Counted from the first letter of the stretch, positions 38,385 to 49,019 are shown. The stretch is 64,000 bases of DNA from Sporosarcina koreensis (GCF_000826145.2 NZ_LN651337.1:1601713-1665712); one strand, 5' to 3'. Numbers and translations: made by a program. Notes: generated by a model from the sequence alone, not told the origin.

Positions 38385-38437
38385 ATATGGTGTGAACCAT
38401 ATGAGTTAATCTTACCAAAACCGGACGGGCTGTGCAA
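38385..38437 (-). promoter_or_regulatory. rpmE promoter and leader hairpin
   Basis: TTGCAC (38437-38432) and TAAGAT (38414-38409) are exactly 17 bp apart. Just downstream the leader contains ATATGGT/ACCATAT (38385-38402), a perfect 7 bp stem, and two CGTATATG repeats. The leader is long enough (about 140 nt) to host autogenous control of this ribosomal protein. Confidence 0.65.
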
Positions 38438-38541
38438 GATTTTTGTTTGGCTTTTTCTTGGACGATTAGGAGGCGGCGGACATGATTTCCATGCTGCCAC
38501 CGGGGCTGCGCTGCATGCGGGCAGTCTACTGTGTAAATTAA

Positions 38542-38676
38542 TCATGAAAACGGGGTTCCGCTCATAAACCGTGAAAAGTGATCATAAACCTGAGATTTTG
38601 ATCATAGTCCTGGGAAAGTGATCATAAAACCAAGGTTCCGCTCATAAACCATGCGGAAGCGATCATAACTTCACAA
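38542..38676 (+). repeat. Array D1: seven TCATAA cores at 20 bp with a terminal cap
   Basis: Cores start at 38542 (TCATGA), 38562, 38582, 38602 (TCATAG), 38622, 38642 and 38663. Steps are 20 bp except the last (21). Each core is preceded by either TGA or CGC/CGA-type bases. The last unit reads TCATAACTTCACAAA, the same cap as in arrays D2 and G2. Confidence 0.85.
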
Positions 38677-38689
38677 ATGCCGCCCTGGA

Positions 38690-38800
38690 CGCGGCCGATC
38701 TGCAGCTTCTCTCTGATGCTGTGCCGCGCAGGAAACCTGCAAGTCAAGGGCTGGTTTGTCTGCTCCGCCTGCGCTTCGCTTTTTTCGTGGTACCGTCACA
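38690..38800 (-). repeat. Hinge between arrays D1 and D2
   Basis: It contains GCGGCCGATCT (38691-38702 region), also at 56671-56682, and on the minus strand GCGCAGGCGGAGC, which matches the GCAGCGGAGCC of the other hinges. Similarity is patchy and was judged by eye. Confidence 0.5.
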
Positions 38801-38829
38801 GCGAAAGAGACCTGCTGAGAGCAAAGTGA

Positions 38830-38986
38830 TCATAAACCCGGGTTTTTGCTCATAAAATCGAGAAAGTGATCATAAAACATGGAAAGTGATCATAAACTCA
38901 GGATTCTGCTCATAAAACCGGGAAAGTGATCATAAACTATGGATTCTGCTCATAAACCCCGGCGAAGCGCTCATAACTTCACAAAC
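38830..38986 (+). repeat. Array D2: eight TCATAA cores at 20 bp with a terminal cap
   Basis: Cores start at 38830, 38850, 38870, 38890, 38910, 38930, 38950 and 38971; the last step is 21 bp and the last unit is TCATAACTTCACAAA. Units preceded by AAGTGA and by CTGC or GCGC alternate irregularly. Confidence 0.88.
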
Positions 38987-39025
38987 GCTGCACTGCCGGC
39001 GGTTCAGTGCCTGTCCTGCATTATG

Positions 39026-39061
39026 AAAAGCAGGCAGCCGGGTTTGGCTGCCTGCTTTTTT
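39026..39061. terminator. Strong intrinsic terminator downstream of rho and its repeats
   Basis: AAAAGCAGGCAGCC (39026-39039) and GGCTGCCTGCTTTT (39046-39059) pair over 14 bp around a 6-nt loop with T-runs both ways. It lies after the three structured repeats that follow rho. Confidence 0.85.
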
Positions 39062-39074
39062 GTTAGTTATTGGA

Positions 39075-39179
39075 TGACCGAGTCCCTCGGGTTCGTTTCG
39101 ATCATTCCGTAAAGGCAAAAAGCGCCTTTTCGGGATGGCCTCCAACGCCCGTCGGGACTGGCGAGCCGCCTGCGCTTTT
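39075..39179. repeat. Structured repeat, copy 1 (downstream of rho)
   Basis: This copy has the shared outer arms AGTCCC/GGGACT, a middle stem around 39100-39109 and 39131-39139 and the central AAAGGC/GCCTTT hairpin, and ends GCCGCCTGCGCTTTT. It lacks part of the left outer arm. Confidence 0.75.
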
Positions 39180-39300
39180 AGATTATCCAGCTCCGGCGGC
39201 TAGTCCCTCGGGGTCGTTTCGGACTGCCCATTAAGGCAAAGGACGCCTTTTTGGACAGTCCTCCAACGCCCGTCGGGACTGGCGAGCCGCCTGCGCTTTT
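39180..39300. repeat. Structured repeat, copy 2
   Basis: The 121 bp unit begins AGATTATCCAGCTCC and ends GCCTGCGCTTTT. Nested arms: GGCGGCT/AGCCGCC, AGTCCC/GGGACT, GGACTG/CAGTCC and AAGGC/GCCTT. The first two arm pairs differ from copy 3 but remain complementary. Confidence 0.8.
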
Positions 39301-39420
39301 AGATTATCCAGCTCCAGCGGCCAGCCTCTCGGGTCGTTTCGGCCAAGCAGGAAAGGCAAAGTGCGCCTTTTCTGCTTGGCCTCCAACGCCTGTCGAGGCT
39401 AAACGGCCGCTTCCGCTTTT
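39301..39420. repeat. Structured repeat, copy 3 (touches the rho stop codon)
   Basis: The 120 bp unit has arms AGCGGCC/GGCCGCT, AGCCTC/GAGGCT, GGCCAAGCAG/CTGCTTGGCC and AAAGGC/GCCTTT. Compared with copy 2, three stems have changed on both sides so that pairing is kept. Its right end includes the last bases of the rho stop codon. Confidence 0.8.
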
Positions 39421-40702
39421 ATATTAGCCCTTTGCCGTTTCTCTGGGTTTTCATGTCTTCGTTGAGTTTGTCGAAGAATTCGGCGTTGGTTTTGGTGTGG
39501 CGCAGTTTTTTCAGGAAGCGCTCGGCGAAGTCGGGGGCGTCCGAGAAGGTTTTGCGGATGGCCCATAGTTTGTCGAGCTGTTCTTTCGGGACGAGCAGTT
39601 CCTCTTTCCGCGTGCCGGAGCGGCGGATGTCGATAGCCGGGAAGATCCGTCGTTCGGCGAGCGCCCGGTCGAGATGCAGCTCCATGTTGCCGGTGCCTTT
39701 GAATTCTTCGTAGATGACTTCGTCCATGCGGGATCCGGTGTCGACGAGGGCCGTCGCAAGGATTGTGAGGCTGCCGCCTTCTTCCAGGTTGCGGGCCGCG
39801 CCGAAGAACCGTTTCGGCCGGTGAAAGGCAGCCGGGTCGATACCGCCTGACAGTGTGCGGCCGCTCGGCGGAATGATCAAGTTATAGGCACGCGCAAGAC
39901 GTGTGATCGAATCCATCAGGATGACGACGTCGCGTTTGTGCTCGACGAGACGCATGGCGCGCTCGAGGACGAGTTCCGCCACTTTGACGTGGTTTTCCGG
40001 CACTTCATCGAATGTCGAGCTGACAACATCCGCCTGGACGGAGCGTTCGATGTCGGTCACTTCTTCCGGACGTTCGTCGATGAGCAGCACGATGAGTTCG
40101 GCTTCCGGGTGGTTCGTCGTGATGGCGTTCGCGATTTCTTTCAGCAGCATCGTCTTCCCCGCTTTCGGCGGTGCGACGATCAGTCCCCGCTGGCCGAAAC
40201 CGACCGGCGATACAAGATCCATGATGCGGGTCGACAGGTTGCGCGGCTCCGTCTCGAGCTTGATGTGCCGGGTCGGATAGAGCGGTGTCAGTGCCGGGAA
40301 GTGGACGCGTTCACGCGCGACTTCCGGGTTCTGTCCATTGACGGCTTCGACCTGCAGGAGGCCGTAGTAGCGCTCGTTCTCTTTCGGCGGACGGACTTTC
40401 CCTGTCACTTTGTCCCCGTTCCGCAAGTCAAACCGGCGGATCTGGGACGCAGAGATGTAGATATCTTCGGAACTGGAGGAGTAGTTGATCGGCCGAAGGA
40501 ATCCATAGCCTTCCGACTGGATGATCTCCAGCACCCCTTCCATGAAGAAGAAGCCTTCCTGCTCGGCGCGCGATTTCAATATGGAAAAGATGAGTTCCTT
40601 CTTCGTCAGTTTGCTGTAATAGCTGATTTTGAATTCTTTTGCGAGCGCATAGAGTTCTTTGAGTGTCATGTTCTCCAGATCAGCGAGGGTAATCATTGTC
40701 AT
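39419..40702 (-). CDS. rho: Transcription termination factor Rho
   Basis: The 427-residue protein (the same length as B. subtilis Rho) starts at 40702, 8 bp after AGAGTGG. It has the N-terminal Rho helical segment, a cold-shock-type RNA-binding domain ([21 protein letters not shown]), Walker [17 protein letters not shown], Walker [15 protein letters not shown] and the R-loop [11 protein letters not shown]. It forms the hexameric RNA translocase. Confidence 0.97.
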   Translation of the reverse strand: MTMITLADLENMTLKELYALAKEFKISYYSKLTKKELIFSILKSRAEQEGFFFMEGVLEIIQSEGYGFLRPINYSSSSEDIYISASQIRRFDLRNGDKVTGKVRPPKENERYYGLLQVEAVNGQNPEVARERVHFPALTPLYPTRHIKLETEPRNLSTRIMDLVSPVGFGQRGLIVAPPKAGKTMLLKEIANAITTNHPEAELIVLLIDERPEEVTDIERSVQADVVSSTFDEVPENHVKVAELVLERAMRLVEHKRDVVILMDSITRLARAYNLIIPPSGRTLSGGIDPAAFHRPKRFFGAARNLEEGGSLTILATALVDTGSRMDEVIYEEFKGTGNMELHLDRALAERRIFPAIDIRRSGTRKEELLVPKEQLDKLWAIRKTFSDAPDFAERFLKKLRHTKTNAEFFDKLNEDMKTQRNGKGLI

Positions 40703-40792
40703 TATCGGCACCACTCTTTTAGGTATAGTCTGCTATCAGGGTGAAAATCGGTTGGGGATGTTCAGAATGAGCGTACGAAGTACAGAAGAATC

Positions 40793-40819
40793 GCCCGGTT
40801 TTCACACCGGGCAATTTTT
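40793..40819. terminator. Intrinsic terminator downstream of glpX
   Basis: GCCCGGT (40793-40799) and ACCGGGC (40806-40812) flank a 6-nt loop. The T-run (ATTTTT) is clear only on the plus strand; on the glpX strand it is broken (GATTCTTCT). Confidence 0.55.
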
Positions 40820-40829
40820 ATGAGGCCGT

Positions 40830-41795
40830 TCAGTCTTTCATCACAAGGTGAGGTTTCTTGTCCATGCTGTGGCGCCCTTCCACGAAGCGGATGGTCCCCG
40901 ACTTCGAGCGCATGACGAGGGAATGCGTCTTGGAATGGCCGCCTGTGAACTGCACACCGCGCAGGAGTTCGCCGTCTGTCACGCCTGTTGCGGCGAAGAT
41001 GGCGTCGTCTCCCTTCACCAGGTCATCCATATACAGGACTTTGTCCACGTCGATGCCCATTTTTTCGCAGCGTTCCCGTTCCGCGTCGTTCATGGGGATG
41101 AGTCTACCCTGGATCTCCCCGCCGAGGCACTTGAGGCCGACAGCGGCGATGACGCCTTCCGGTGCGCCGCCGAGGCCGAACAGGATATCGACGCCTGTCC
41201 CTTCGAATGCCGTGTTGATGGCTGCGGCGACATCACCGTCGTTGATGAGTTTGATGCGCGCGCCGGCTTCCCTGATCTCGTCGATGATCTTCTGATGGCG
41301 TTCACGGTTCAGGACGGTTGCCGTCACTTCGTTGAGCTGTTTGTTTTTCGCTTTTGCGACGGCTTTCAGGTTGTCCGTCACGGAGGCGTTAATGTCGATC
41401 TTGCCGACCGCTTCCGGGCCGACCGCAATTTTATCCATATACATATCCGGGGCATTCAGGAGGTTTCCTTTGTCCGCGATTGCGAGGACGGCGAGTGCAT
41501 TCCAGCCGCCGGATGCGACGATGTTGGTCCCTTCGAGCGGATCGACAGCGACGTCCACTGCAGGACCGGAGCCTGTTCCCAGCTCCTCCCCGATATAGAG
41601 CATCGGAGCTTCGTCCATCTCACCTTCGCCGATGACGACAACGCCCTGCATCGGGATCGTATCGAATACGGTCCGCATGGCTGTCGTGGCCGCGTCGTCC
41701 GCCTCGTTCTTCAGACCGCGTCCCATCCAGTGCGATGCGGCTACGGCCGCGGCTTCTGTCACACGTACAAGTTCCATCGATAAACTGCGTTCCAT
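40830..41795 (-). CDS. glpX: Fructose-1,6-bisphosphatase class II
   Basis: GlpX hydrolyses fructose 1,6-bisphosphate in gluconeogenesis. The 321-residue protein starts [17 protein letters not shown] at 41795 after GGGAGG. Metal and substrate motifs are [23 protein letters not shown] and GDVAAAI. It lies 99 bp downstream of murAB. Confidence 0.95.
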   Translation of the reverse strand: MERSLSMELVRVTEAAAVAASHWMGRGLKNEADDAATTAMRTVFDTIPMQGVVVIGEGEMDEAPMLYIGEELGTGSGPAVDVAVDPLEGTNIVASGGWNALAVLAIADKGNLLNAPDMYMDKIAVGPEAVGKIDINASVTDNLKAVAKAKNKQLNEVTATVLNRERHQKIIDEIREAGARIKLINDGDVAAAINTAFEGTGVDILFGLGGAPEGVIAAVGLKCLGGEIQGRLIPMNDAERERCEKMGIDVDKVLYMDDLVKGDDAIFAATGVTDGELLRGVQFTGGHSKTHSLVMRSKSGTIRFVEGRHSMDKKPHLVMKD

Positions 41796-41894
41796 CTCTT
41801 GAATTCCTCCCGTTTTCTGCTGCTTGCAGATTGTCTGACCGTGTTGCTCGTTCACTCCATTATAGCACAGCGCAAAACGAGCGCATGGCTGAGT

Positions 41895-43178
41895 TTACAG
41901 GCTCTCCGCCTCTTCCGCCGGATCGGGCACGTCCACTTTCCGGATCGATGCGCCGAGTCCCTGCAGTTTTCCGATCAGCCCGCCATACCCGCGTTCGATA
42001 TGGGAGATCCCCTGGATTTCGGTCTCACCGTCTGCGATCAGACCTGCGATGACGAGGGAGGCACCTGCACGGAGGTCGCTCGCCTTCACTTTCGCCGAGT
42101 GGAGCGGCGTCGGTCCGCTGATGATGGCGGAACGGCCTTCCACTTTGCTTTCGGCGTTCATGCGGCGGAGCTCGTCGATCTGCTTGAATCGCGCGGAATA
42201 GATCGTATCCGTCAGCATCGAAGTCCCTTCCGCCTGGGTGGAAAGGACGCAGAACGGCTGCTGCAGGTCTGTCGGGAACCCCGGGTAGACAAGCGTTTTG
42301 ACATCGACCGCCTGGAGGCCGTGATGTTTCGGGATGAAGATCCGTTCTTCTTCTTCTTCGACCGTGACGCCCATTTCCCGGAGTTTCGCCGTGACAGCTT
42401 CCACGTGGAGGGGGATGACGTTTTCGATGGAGACGCCTTCTCCTGCTGCAGCCGCCATGATCATGAAGGTGCCCGCTTCGATCCGGTCCGGGATGATCGT
42501 GTGGCGGGTGCCGCTCAGGCTCTCCACGCCGTCGATCCGGATGACGTTCGTACCGGCACCTTTGATATTCGCACCCATATTGGACAAAAGGGTCGCGACA
42601 TCGATGATCTCTGGTTCCTTCGCTGCGTTCTCGATTGTCGTACGGCCTTTTGCAAGGACGGCCGCGAGCATGATGTTGATGGTCGCGCCGACACTGACGA
42701 TATCGAGGTAGATCTTCGCGCCTTTCAGCTCATCCGCCCGCAGGTAGATGGCGCCGTGTTCGTTCGTCACCTTCGCACCGAGTGCTTCGAAACCTTTGAT
42801 ATGCTGATCGATCGGCCGCGGTCCCAGGTGGCAGCCCCCCGGCAGCCCGATGACGGCTTTCTTGAATTTGCCGAGCATCGCACCCATGAGGTAATACGAC
42901 GCCCGGAGTTTCTTGACGTTGCCGTTCGGCAGCGGCATGGAGATCATATCAGCCGGATCGATCGTCATCGTACCGTCTTCGAATTCGACATGGCCGCCGA
43001 TATCTTCAAGCAGCCGCTGCAGCGTATGGACATCGGAAATTTCAGGCAGGCCTTCAATTGTCACCGGGGTATCCGCGAGAATGGACGCCGGGATGAGAGC
43101 TACGGCACTGTTCTTCGCTCCGCTGACTTTGATGCTGCCTTTCAGAGGTTTGCCGCCTTGCACTTTATATACTTCCAT
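41895..43178 (-). CDS. murAB: UDP-N-acetylglucosamine 1-carboxyvinyltransferase, second copy MurAB
   Basis: The start at 43178 follows AAAGGAG. The 427-residue protein has [17 protein letters not shown] and the catalytic loop [18 protein letters not shown] with the active Cys. It is the second MurA of the window. The neighbourhood (transaldolase, fba, spo0F upstream; glpX, rho downstream) is that of B. subtilis murAB, which is usually the minor isozyme. Confidence 0.94.
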   Translation of the reverse strand: MEVYKVQGGKPLKGSIKVSGAKNSAVALIPASILADTPVTIEGLPEISDVHTLQRLLEDIGGHVEFEDGTMTIDPADMISMPLPNGNVKKLRASYYLMGAMLGKFKKAVIGLPGGCHLGPRPIDQHIKGFEALGAKVTNEHGAIYLRADELKGAKIYLDIVSVGATINIMLAAVLAKGRTTIENAAKEPEIIDVATLLSNMGANIKGAGTNVIRIDGVESLSGTRHTIIPDRIEAGTFMIMAAAAGEGVSIENVIPLHVEAVTAKLREMGVTVEEEEERIFIPKHHGLQAVDVKTLVYPGFPTDLQQPFCVLSTQAEGTSMLTDTIYSARFKQIDELRRMNAESKVEGRSAIISGPTPLHSAKVKASDLRAGASLVIAGLIADGETEIQGISHIERGYGGLIGKLQGLGASIRKVDVPDPAEEAESL

Positions 43179-43197
43179 TTCAATCTCCTTTACACGA

Positions 43198-43845
43198 TCA
43201 CTTGTTGTCACGGGATTCCCAGTCCTTCAGGAATTGGTCGATCCCCTGGTCTGTGAGCGGATGGCTGAACAGCTGATTGAGCACTTTGAATGGAACGGTC
43301 GAAATGTGCGCACCTGCAAGTGCTGCATTCGTGATCTGCTGCGGACTGCGGATGGACGCCGCGATGATTTCCGTGTCCATGTTGTGGATTGTGAAGATGT
43401 CCGCAATCGTTTCGATCAATGCAAGACCATCCTGGCCGATGTCATCGAGCCGTCCGATGAACGGAGACACGTATGTAGCGCCTGCACGTGCAGCCATGAG
43501 CGCCTGGTTCGCACTGAAGATCAGTGTCACATTGGTCTTGATGCCTTCCTTCGCGAAGACGGAGCAGGCTTTCAGACCTTCCGGCGTCATCGGCAGTTTG
43601 ACGGTGATGTTCGGCGCGAGTGCTGCGAGTTCGCGGCCTTCCTTGACCATGCCCTCCGCATCGAGTGCGATGACTTCCGCACTGACCGATCCCGGAACGA
43701 GCGCTGTGATCTCCTTCAGGCGGTCATGGAACGAAATGTTCTCTTTCGCGACGAGCGACGGGTTGGTTGTCACGCCGGACAGGATGCCCCAGCTGTGTGC
43801 TTCTTTGATTTCATCAAAGTTTGCGGTATCAATGAAAAATTTCAT
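43198..43845 (-). CDS. tal: Transaldolase of the small (FSA-like) type
   Basis: The 215-residue protein has the Schiff-base Lys in [14 protein letters not shown] (about residue 83) and the N-terminal [16 protein letters not shown]. Small TalC/FSA-type enzymes carry out transaldolase or fructose 6-phosphate aldolase reactions; position next to fba suggests a pentose phosphate role. The stop lies 19 bp before murAB. Confidence 0.92.
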   Translation of the reverse strand: MKFFIDTANFDEIKEAHSWGILSGVTTNPSLVAKENISFHDRLKEITALVPGSVSAEVIALDAEGMVKEGRELAALAPNITVKLPMTPEGLKACSVFAKEGIKTNVTLIFSANQALMAARAGATYVSPFIGRLDDIGQDGLALIETIADIFTIHNMDTEIIAASIRSPQQITNAALAGAHISTVPFKVLNQLFSHPLTDQGIDQFLKDWESRDNK

Positions 43846-43872
43846 AATGGATCTTCCTCCTCAGATTGAATG

Positions 43873-43914
43873 GAAAGAAGGCGGATCATCCGGCTGACGG
43901 GATGCCGCCCCCTT
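43873..43914 (-). terminator. Possible terminator between fba and the transaldolase gene
   Basis: On the minus strand an imperfect GGCGGCATCC/GGATGATCCGCC hairpin is followed by TTCTTTCC. Pairing has a bulge and the T-run is weak. Confidence 0.4.
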
Positions 43915-43948
43915 CTTCACCGGCTGCAATGCATGCGGCCGGTCTGTT

Positions 43949-44806
43949 TCACGCTTTCTGTGAACTGCCGAATTCGCGCATCTTGCCGACGACGGTTGCC
44001 TGGATCGCTTCACGCATCGGTCCGAGATACTTGCGCGGATCGTAGACGTCCTGATCTGCTGTCAGCACGTCGCGGACAGCTTTCGTTCCCTGGATCTGAT
44101 TCTCTGTATTGACGTTGATCTTCGAGGTGCCGAGTGAAATGGCACGCTGGATATCTTTCGTCGGAATTCCGGTCCCCCCATGAAGGACGAGCGGCAAGTC
44201 GGACTCGGTTGAAATCTGTTCCATTTCCTTGAATCCGAGGTTCGGTTCGCCTTTGTACGGACCATGGACGGAGCCGAGGGCAGGTGCGAGACAGTCGATA
44301 CCCGTCTCTTCCACAAGCCGCTTGCACTCTGCCGGATCCGCATACATGACACCTTCCGCCACGGTATCGTCTTCCTGGCCGCCGACGAGTCCGAGTTCCG
44401 CTTCCACGGAGACGTTTTTCGGATGTGCATACTCGACGACCTGTTTCGTAATCGAGATATTCTCCTCGATCGGTTTCGCGGATGCATCGATCATGACAGA
44501 GGTGAAGCCGGCATCGATCGCTTCCCTGCACTTCTCGAAGCTCGATCCGTGGTCCAGGTGGATGGCGACAGGTACTGTCACGCCGTAGTCCTGAATGAGA
44601 CCTTTGACCATGTGGACGACTGTCGAGAAGCCGCCCATGTAACGCGCAGCTCCTTCGGAAACACCGAGGATGACCGGTGAATTCTCGGCCTGGGCCGCTT
44701 TCAGGATCGCCTGTGTATATTCAAGGTTGTTCAAGTTGAATTGCCCGATGGCATATCCTTCTTTCTTTCCCTTGATCATCATTTGTTTCATAGACTCGAG
44801 TGCCAT
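43949..44806 (-). CDS. fba: Fructose-bisphosphate aldolase class II
   Basis: This zinc enzyme splits fructose 1,6-bisphosphate in glycolysis. The 285-residue protein starts at 44806 after AAGGAGGAAATCTGC. Zinc ligands are in [11 protein letters not shown] and in the [10 protein letters not shown] motif; [13 protein letters not shown] lies near the N-terminus. A promoter is visible about 70 bp upstream. Confidence 0.96.
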   Translation of the reverse strand: MALESMKQMMIKGKKEGYAIGQFNLNNLEYTQAILKAAQAENSPVILGVSEGAARYMGGFSTVVHMVKGLIQDYGVTVPVAIHLDHGSSFEKCREAIDAGFTSVMIDASAKPIEENISITKQVVEYAHPKNVSVEAELGLVGGQEDDTVAEGVMYADPAECKRLVEETGIDCLAPALGSVHGPYKGEPNLGFKEMEQISTESDLPLVLHGGTGIPTKDIQRAISLGTSKINVNTENQIQGTKAVRDVLTADQDVYDPRKYLGPMREAIQATVVGKMREFGSSQKA

Positions 44807-44876
44807 GCAGATTTCCTCCTTCGAATGGTGGACCGGTATGATTTTTTCACGGGTATTGCCGCTATTATCATACCAA

Positions 44877-44905
44877 ATAACCCGGATCAGTTCCACTTGG
44901 GGGGA
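44877..44905 (-). promoter_or_regulatory. Probable sigma-A promoter of fba
   Basis: Minus-strand TGGAAC (44905-44900) and TATGAT (44882-44877) are 17 bp apart, downstream of the spo0F stop. Confidence 0.5.
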
Positions 44906-44913
44906 GAAGGCTA

Positions 44914-45276
44914 TCAGGATTCCTCCAGCAAATGGTTGATGACACGGCGGACTTCATGGATATCGAACGGCTTCTTGAAATAATGATCTGCCCGCAGGCC
45001 AGGGACACTCCGGACCATCTCTTCCTCACTGAAGGCGGACATCAGGACGACCGGATAGTCAGGATAGCTGGTCTTGATTTTCTGCAGCACTTCCTTTCCA
45101 TCCATTCCGGGCATACGCAGGTCCATGAGGAGGCAGTCGGGCTCCTCCTCTTTCAGCTTCCGGATCGCTTCTATTCCGTTCGCAGCGAGTATGGTGTCAT
45201 AGCCCTCGTTCTTGAACACTTCACTCAACAGCATTCGGATACCCGCCTGGTCATCGACAATCAGCAGTTTCTTCAA
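44914..45276 (-). CDS. spo0F: Sporulation phosphorelay response regulator Spo0F
   Basis: Spo0F passes phosphate from sporulation kinases to Spo0B. It is a stand-alone receiver domain: acidic pair IVDDQ near the start, phosphoacceptor Asp in [13 protein letters not shown], and the conserved Lys in YFKKPFD. I choose the TTG at 45276 (120 residues, Asp52) because AAGGAG lies 8 bp upstream; a GTG three codons earlier abuts that site. It is divergent from ywjG. Confidence 0.93.
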   Translation of the reverse strand: MKKLLIVDDQAGIRMLLSEVFKNEGYDTILAANGIEAIRKLKEEEPDCLLMDLRMPGMDGKEVLQKIKTSYPDYPVVLMSAFSEEEMVRSVPGLRADHYFKKPFDIHEVRRVINHLLEES

Positions 45277-45433
45277 TCCATTCACTCCTTAGAAATGATC
45301 AGTTAGTTTTAGAATTACATGAAATCGTAAAGCCGTATGTATTGTCTATCTTTGACACCGCTAAGGGAAAACCCTTTCTTTTACTGCGGAATCCCGATTT
45401 TTTCTTTATACTGGAGTCCATGGAGGTGGGACA

Positions 45434-45949
45434 ATGAAAATGCTGACAACCCAGCTGACGGGACTGCTGCAGCGGATCGCGGGCAGCCAGGAAGAGGCAG
45501 TGGAAGACACGGCGAGACTGCTGGCGCAGGCTGCTGCTGGCGAAGGGCGTGTACTGCTGAGTGGGACAGGGGAAATGCACGGTGTCGTGTTAAACGCGAT
45601 TGCCGGTGCAGAGCCGTTCCTGAAGGCTGCAGTTCTTGAAAGCCCAGAGACGCCCGATCAGGCGGACCGCGTCTGGCTGTTTGCGCGGAGTGCGGCAGAC
45701 GAGAAAATTTTGCAGATTGCCCGCTCACTTGCAGAACGCGGGATTGCATTTGCAGCGGTCGGTGATGTGAAAAAATCGGAAGACAATGAGCTCTCCTCTC
45801 TGGCAGATGCTTACATTGCAACCGGCGTGACAAGGGGGCTTCTGCCGGATGATGACGGCGGCCGTGTCGTTCAGCCGCATTTGTTTGCAGCCCTTTTCAT
45901 CTTCAGCGCAGTGAAACTTTCTTACGATGAAATGTTGATGGATTTATAA
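45434..45949 (+). CDS. ywjG: DUF2529 family protein YwjG
   Basis: The 171-residue protein begins MKMLTTQLTGLLQRIAGSQEEAVED after GGAGGTGGG. It resembles a sugar isomerase (SIS)-like fold with a Gly-rich turn (VLLSGTGEMHGVV) and is placed between spo0F and pyrG as in B. subtilis. Its function is unknown. It is one of few plus-strand genes in this half of the window. Confidence 0.82.
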   Translation: MKMLTTQLTGLLQRIAGSQEEAVEDTARLLAQAAAGEGRVLLSGTGEMHGVVLNAIAGAEPFLKAAVLESPETPDQADRVWLFARSAADEKILQIARSLAERGIAFAAVGDVKKSEDNELSSLADAYIATGVTRGLLPDDDGGRVVQPHLFAALFIFSAVKLSYDEMLMDL

Positions 45950-46029
45950 CGATTTGTTGGGTCCGGCTAACCTGAGGGATGCTGGGCGCAGCTGCAGGAC
46001 ATTCCGCTCGGCGGGGTGGACGTGTGAAG

Positions 46030-46118
46030 TTATGAGCGCTTTGGCGGCGTTTATGATCACTTTTTCGGGTTTATGAGCGGAATCCCGGTTTTATGATCAC
46101 TTTCCTCGGTTGTATGAG
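46030..46118 (-). repeat. Array E: five TCATAA cores (minus strand) at 20-21 bp with a cap
   Basis: Read on the plus strand TTATGA starts at 46030, 46051, 46071 and 46091, and GTATGA at 46112. The 46030 unit reads, on the minus strand, TCATAACTTCACA, the cap seen in D1, D2 and G2, and its step is 21 bp. The array is therefore inverted relative to those. Confidence 0.82.
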
Positions 46119-46162
46119 CGCAGCCGCTGGCAAGGCACGGTGTATCACCCGCTTCACAAGCA

Positions 46163-46191
46163 AAAAAACCTCCCGGCTCGGGAGGTTTTTT
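46163..46191. terminator. Bidirectional intrinsic terminator between ywjG and pyrG
   Basis: AAAAAACCTCCC and GGGAGGTTTTTT pair perfectly around a 5-nt loop (GGCTC). It lies 11 bp after the pyrG stop. Confidence 0.92.
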
Positions 46192-46202
46192 CGTATATTC
46201 AT

Positions 46203-47882
<1,680 letters not shown>

Positions 47883-47892
47883 ACGATACCGA

Positions 47893-48074
47893 GTGGATCT
47901 CCGTTCCGGGAGGACGCTTTCCGGGGGCTCGATTTCAGCCTCCTCGCCGCTGCGCGCCTGCGGGGTCTTCAATCTTCGCTACCCCGGGCCGACAGGACGT
48001 CGGTCATGCAGCCGTCGCCGCAGTACGCGGCGTTCTCAGGCTGCCAGGAGTCGCCTCCCTGCACTGCGGTCCAC
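47893..48074. repeat. Imperfect palindromic interspersed repeat, about 182 bp
   Basis: The ends GTGGA (47893-47897) and TCCAC (48070-48074) are inverted, and GGGAGG/CCTCCC follows 10 bases in on each side. The interior includes CAGCCTCCTCGCC and GCGGGGTCTTCA blocks that I recall from intergenic repeats of many Bacillales genomes (memory, not a search). Confidence 0.55.
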
Positions 48075-48121
48075 TCTGCTATGTCCATGCAACCTCTTCT
48101 TTTCCATTCAATATAATAACG

Positions 48122-48163
48122 AAAAAACGCCCCTGCTGCAGTGTTCACTGCAGAAGGAGCGCT
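48122..48163 (-). terminator. Intrinsic terminator of rpoE
   Basis: On the minus strand GCGCTCC..CTGCAGTG pairs with CACTGCAG..GGGGCG (small internal loop), followed by TTTTTT. Confidence 0.82.
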
Positions 48164-48241
48164 TAAACATCCGTTCGTTTGTCCTTTAAAAAGGAGCCCA
48201 ATTGAATTGTATAGCGGATGTCCGGCAAAGTCAAGGATGGA

Positions 48242-48799
48242 TTATAATTCCTCTTCCTCTTCGTCTTCTTCCTCGTCTTCCTCTTCATCGAGGTCGATGT
48301 CTTCGTCAGGAATAATTTCAAGCCCTTCCGCCGGATCGTCGATTTCGTCTTCGTCCGAATCGACTTCGTCTTCCTCGTCGTCCGCCTCATCGGCTTCGTC
48401 TCCGAGTTCTTCGTAGTCTTCCTCGAAGAATTCAGCGTCCTCAAGGTCTTCCTCTTCCAGTTCCTCTTCCTCTTCGTCTTCATCGACCGCTTTTTTCTTC
48501 TTCTTGCGGACTTTGACGACAGGTGCCGTCTCTTCTTCGATCTGGTCGACCGGGTACCACTCGCGGAGTGACCAGCGGCCGTCATTCATGGCCATGAAGC
48601 GGCCGTCGATGTTGAGGTCCGTATAGAATTGCGGGAGTCTTGATTGCATCTCACTGTCGGACAGCCCGGTGAGCTGCTGGATTTCGTGCAACAGGTCATT
48701 GAAAGCGATCGGGTTTCTCGTCCGCTCGAAAATCGCGAACGTGATATTGATGAGGGATTCTTCGCGTAATTGCTCTTTTGTCATGTTTGTTACGTCCAT
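48242..48799 (-). CDS. rpoE: RNA polymerase delta subunit
   Basis: Delta binds core RNA polymerase in Firmicutes and aids recycling and promoter selectivity. Residues 1-90 form the winged-helix HARE domain (MTKEQLREESLINITFAIF, GRWSLREWYPVDQIEEE); then comes a KKKKK tract and a tail of about 80 residues made almost only of Asp and Glu. The lysine tract before the acid tail is typical. The start at 48799 lies 10 bp after AAGGG. Confidence 0.96.
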   Translation of the reverse strand: MDVTNMTKEQLREESLINITFAIFERTRNPIAFNDLLHEIQQLTGLSDSEMQSRLPQFYTDLNIDGRFMAMNDGRWSLREWYPVDQIEEETAPVVKVRKKKKKAVDEDEEEEELEEEDLEDAEFFEEDYEELGDEADEADDEEDEVDSDEDEIDDPAEGLEIIPDEDIDLDEEEDEEEDEEEEEL

Positions 48800-48851
48800 G
48801 GGAGGCACGCCCTTTCTTCAGCTTCATTCATATTATGAGGTGGTGCAGCGG

Positions 48852-49019
48852 CTACTGTGTTCGTCGTCTGCTGCGGAACCGCCGGAATTCCTTCCAGGTA
48901 ACGGTCAGCAGGTAGATGGCGGCGAGCAGGAAGGGAATCGCACCGAGCCCTTTGCCGTACAGGAGATAGGTCAGTGTGATGAGTGTGATTATAATAACAA
49001 GATGCACTGCCGTCTTCAA
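48852..49019 (-). CDS. Small membrane protein (55 residues), unknown function
   Basis: I take the TTG at 49019, 8 bp after AAAAGGGG. The product has two hydrophobic segments (about residues 3-19 and 25-42) and a basic tail FRRFRSRRRTQ. A TATACT/TATAAG cluster about 40 bp upstream is a likely -10. It lies between icmF and rpoE. I do not recognise the family. Confidence 0.5.
   Translation of the reverse strand: MKTAVHLVIIITLITLTYLLYGKGLGAIPFLLAAIYLLTVTWKEFRRFRSRRRTQ

Noticed and set aside
39060..39420. Insertion sequence or transposon end
   Set aside because: No transposase frame or target duplication is seen; the nested covarying stems fit a structured element better.
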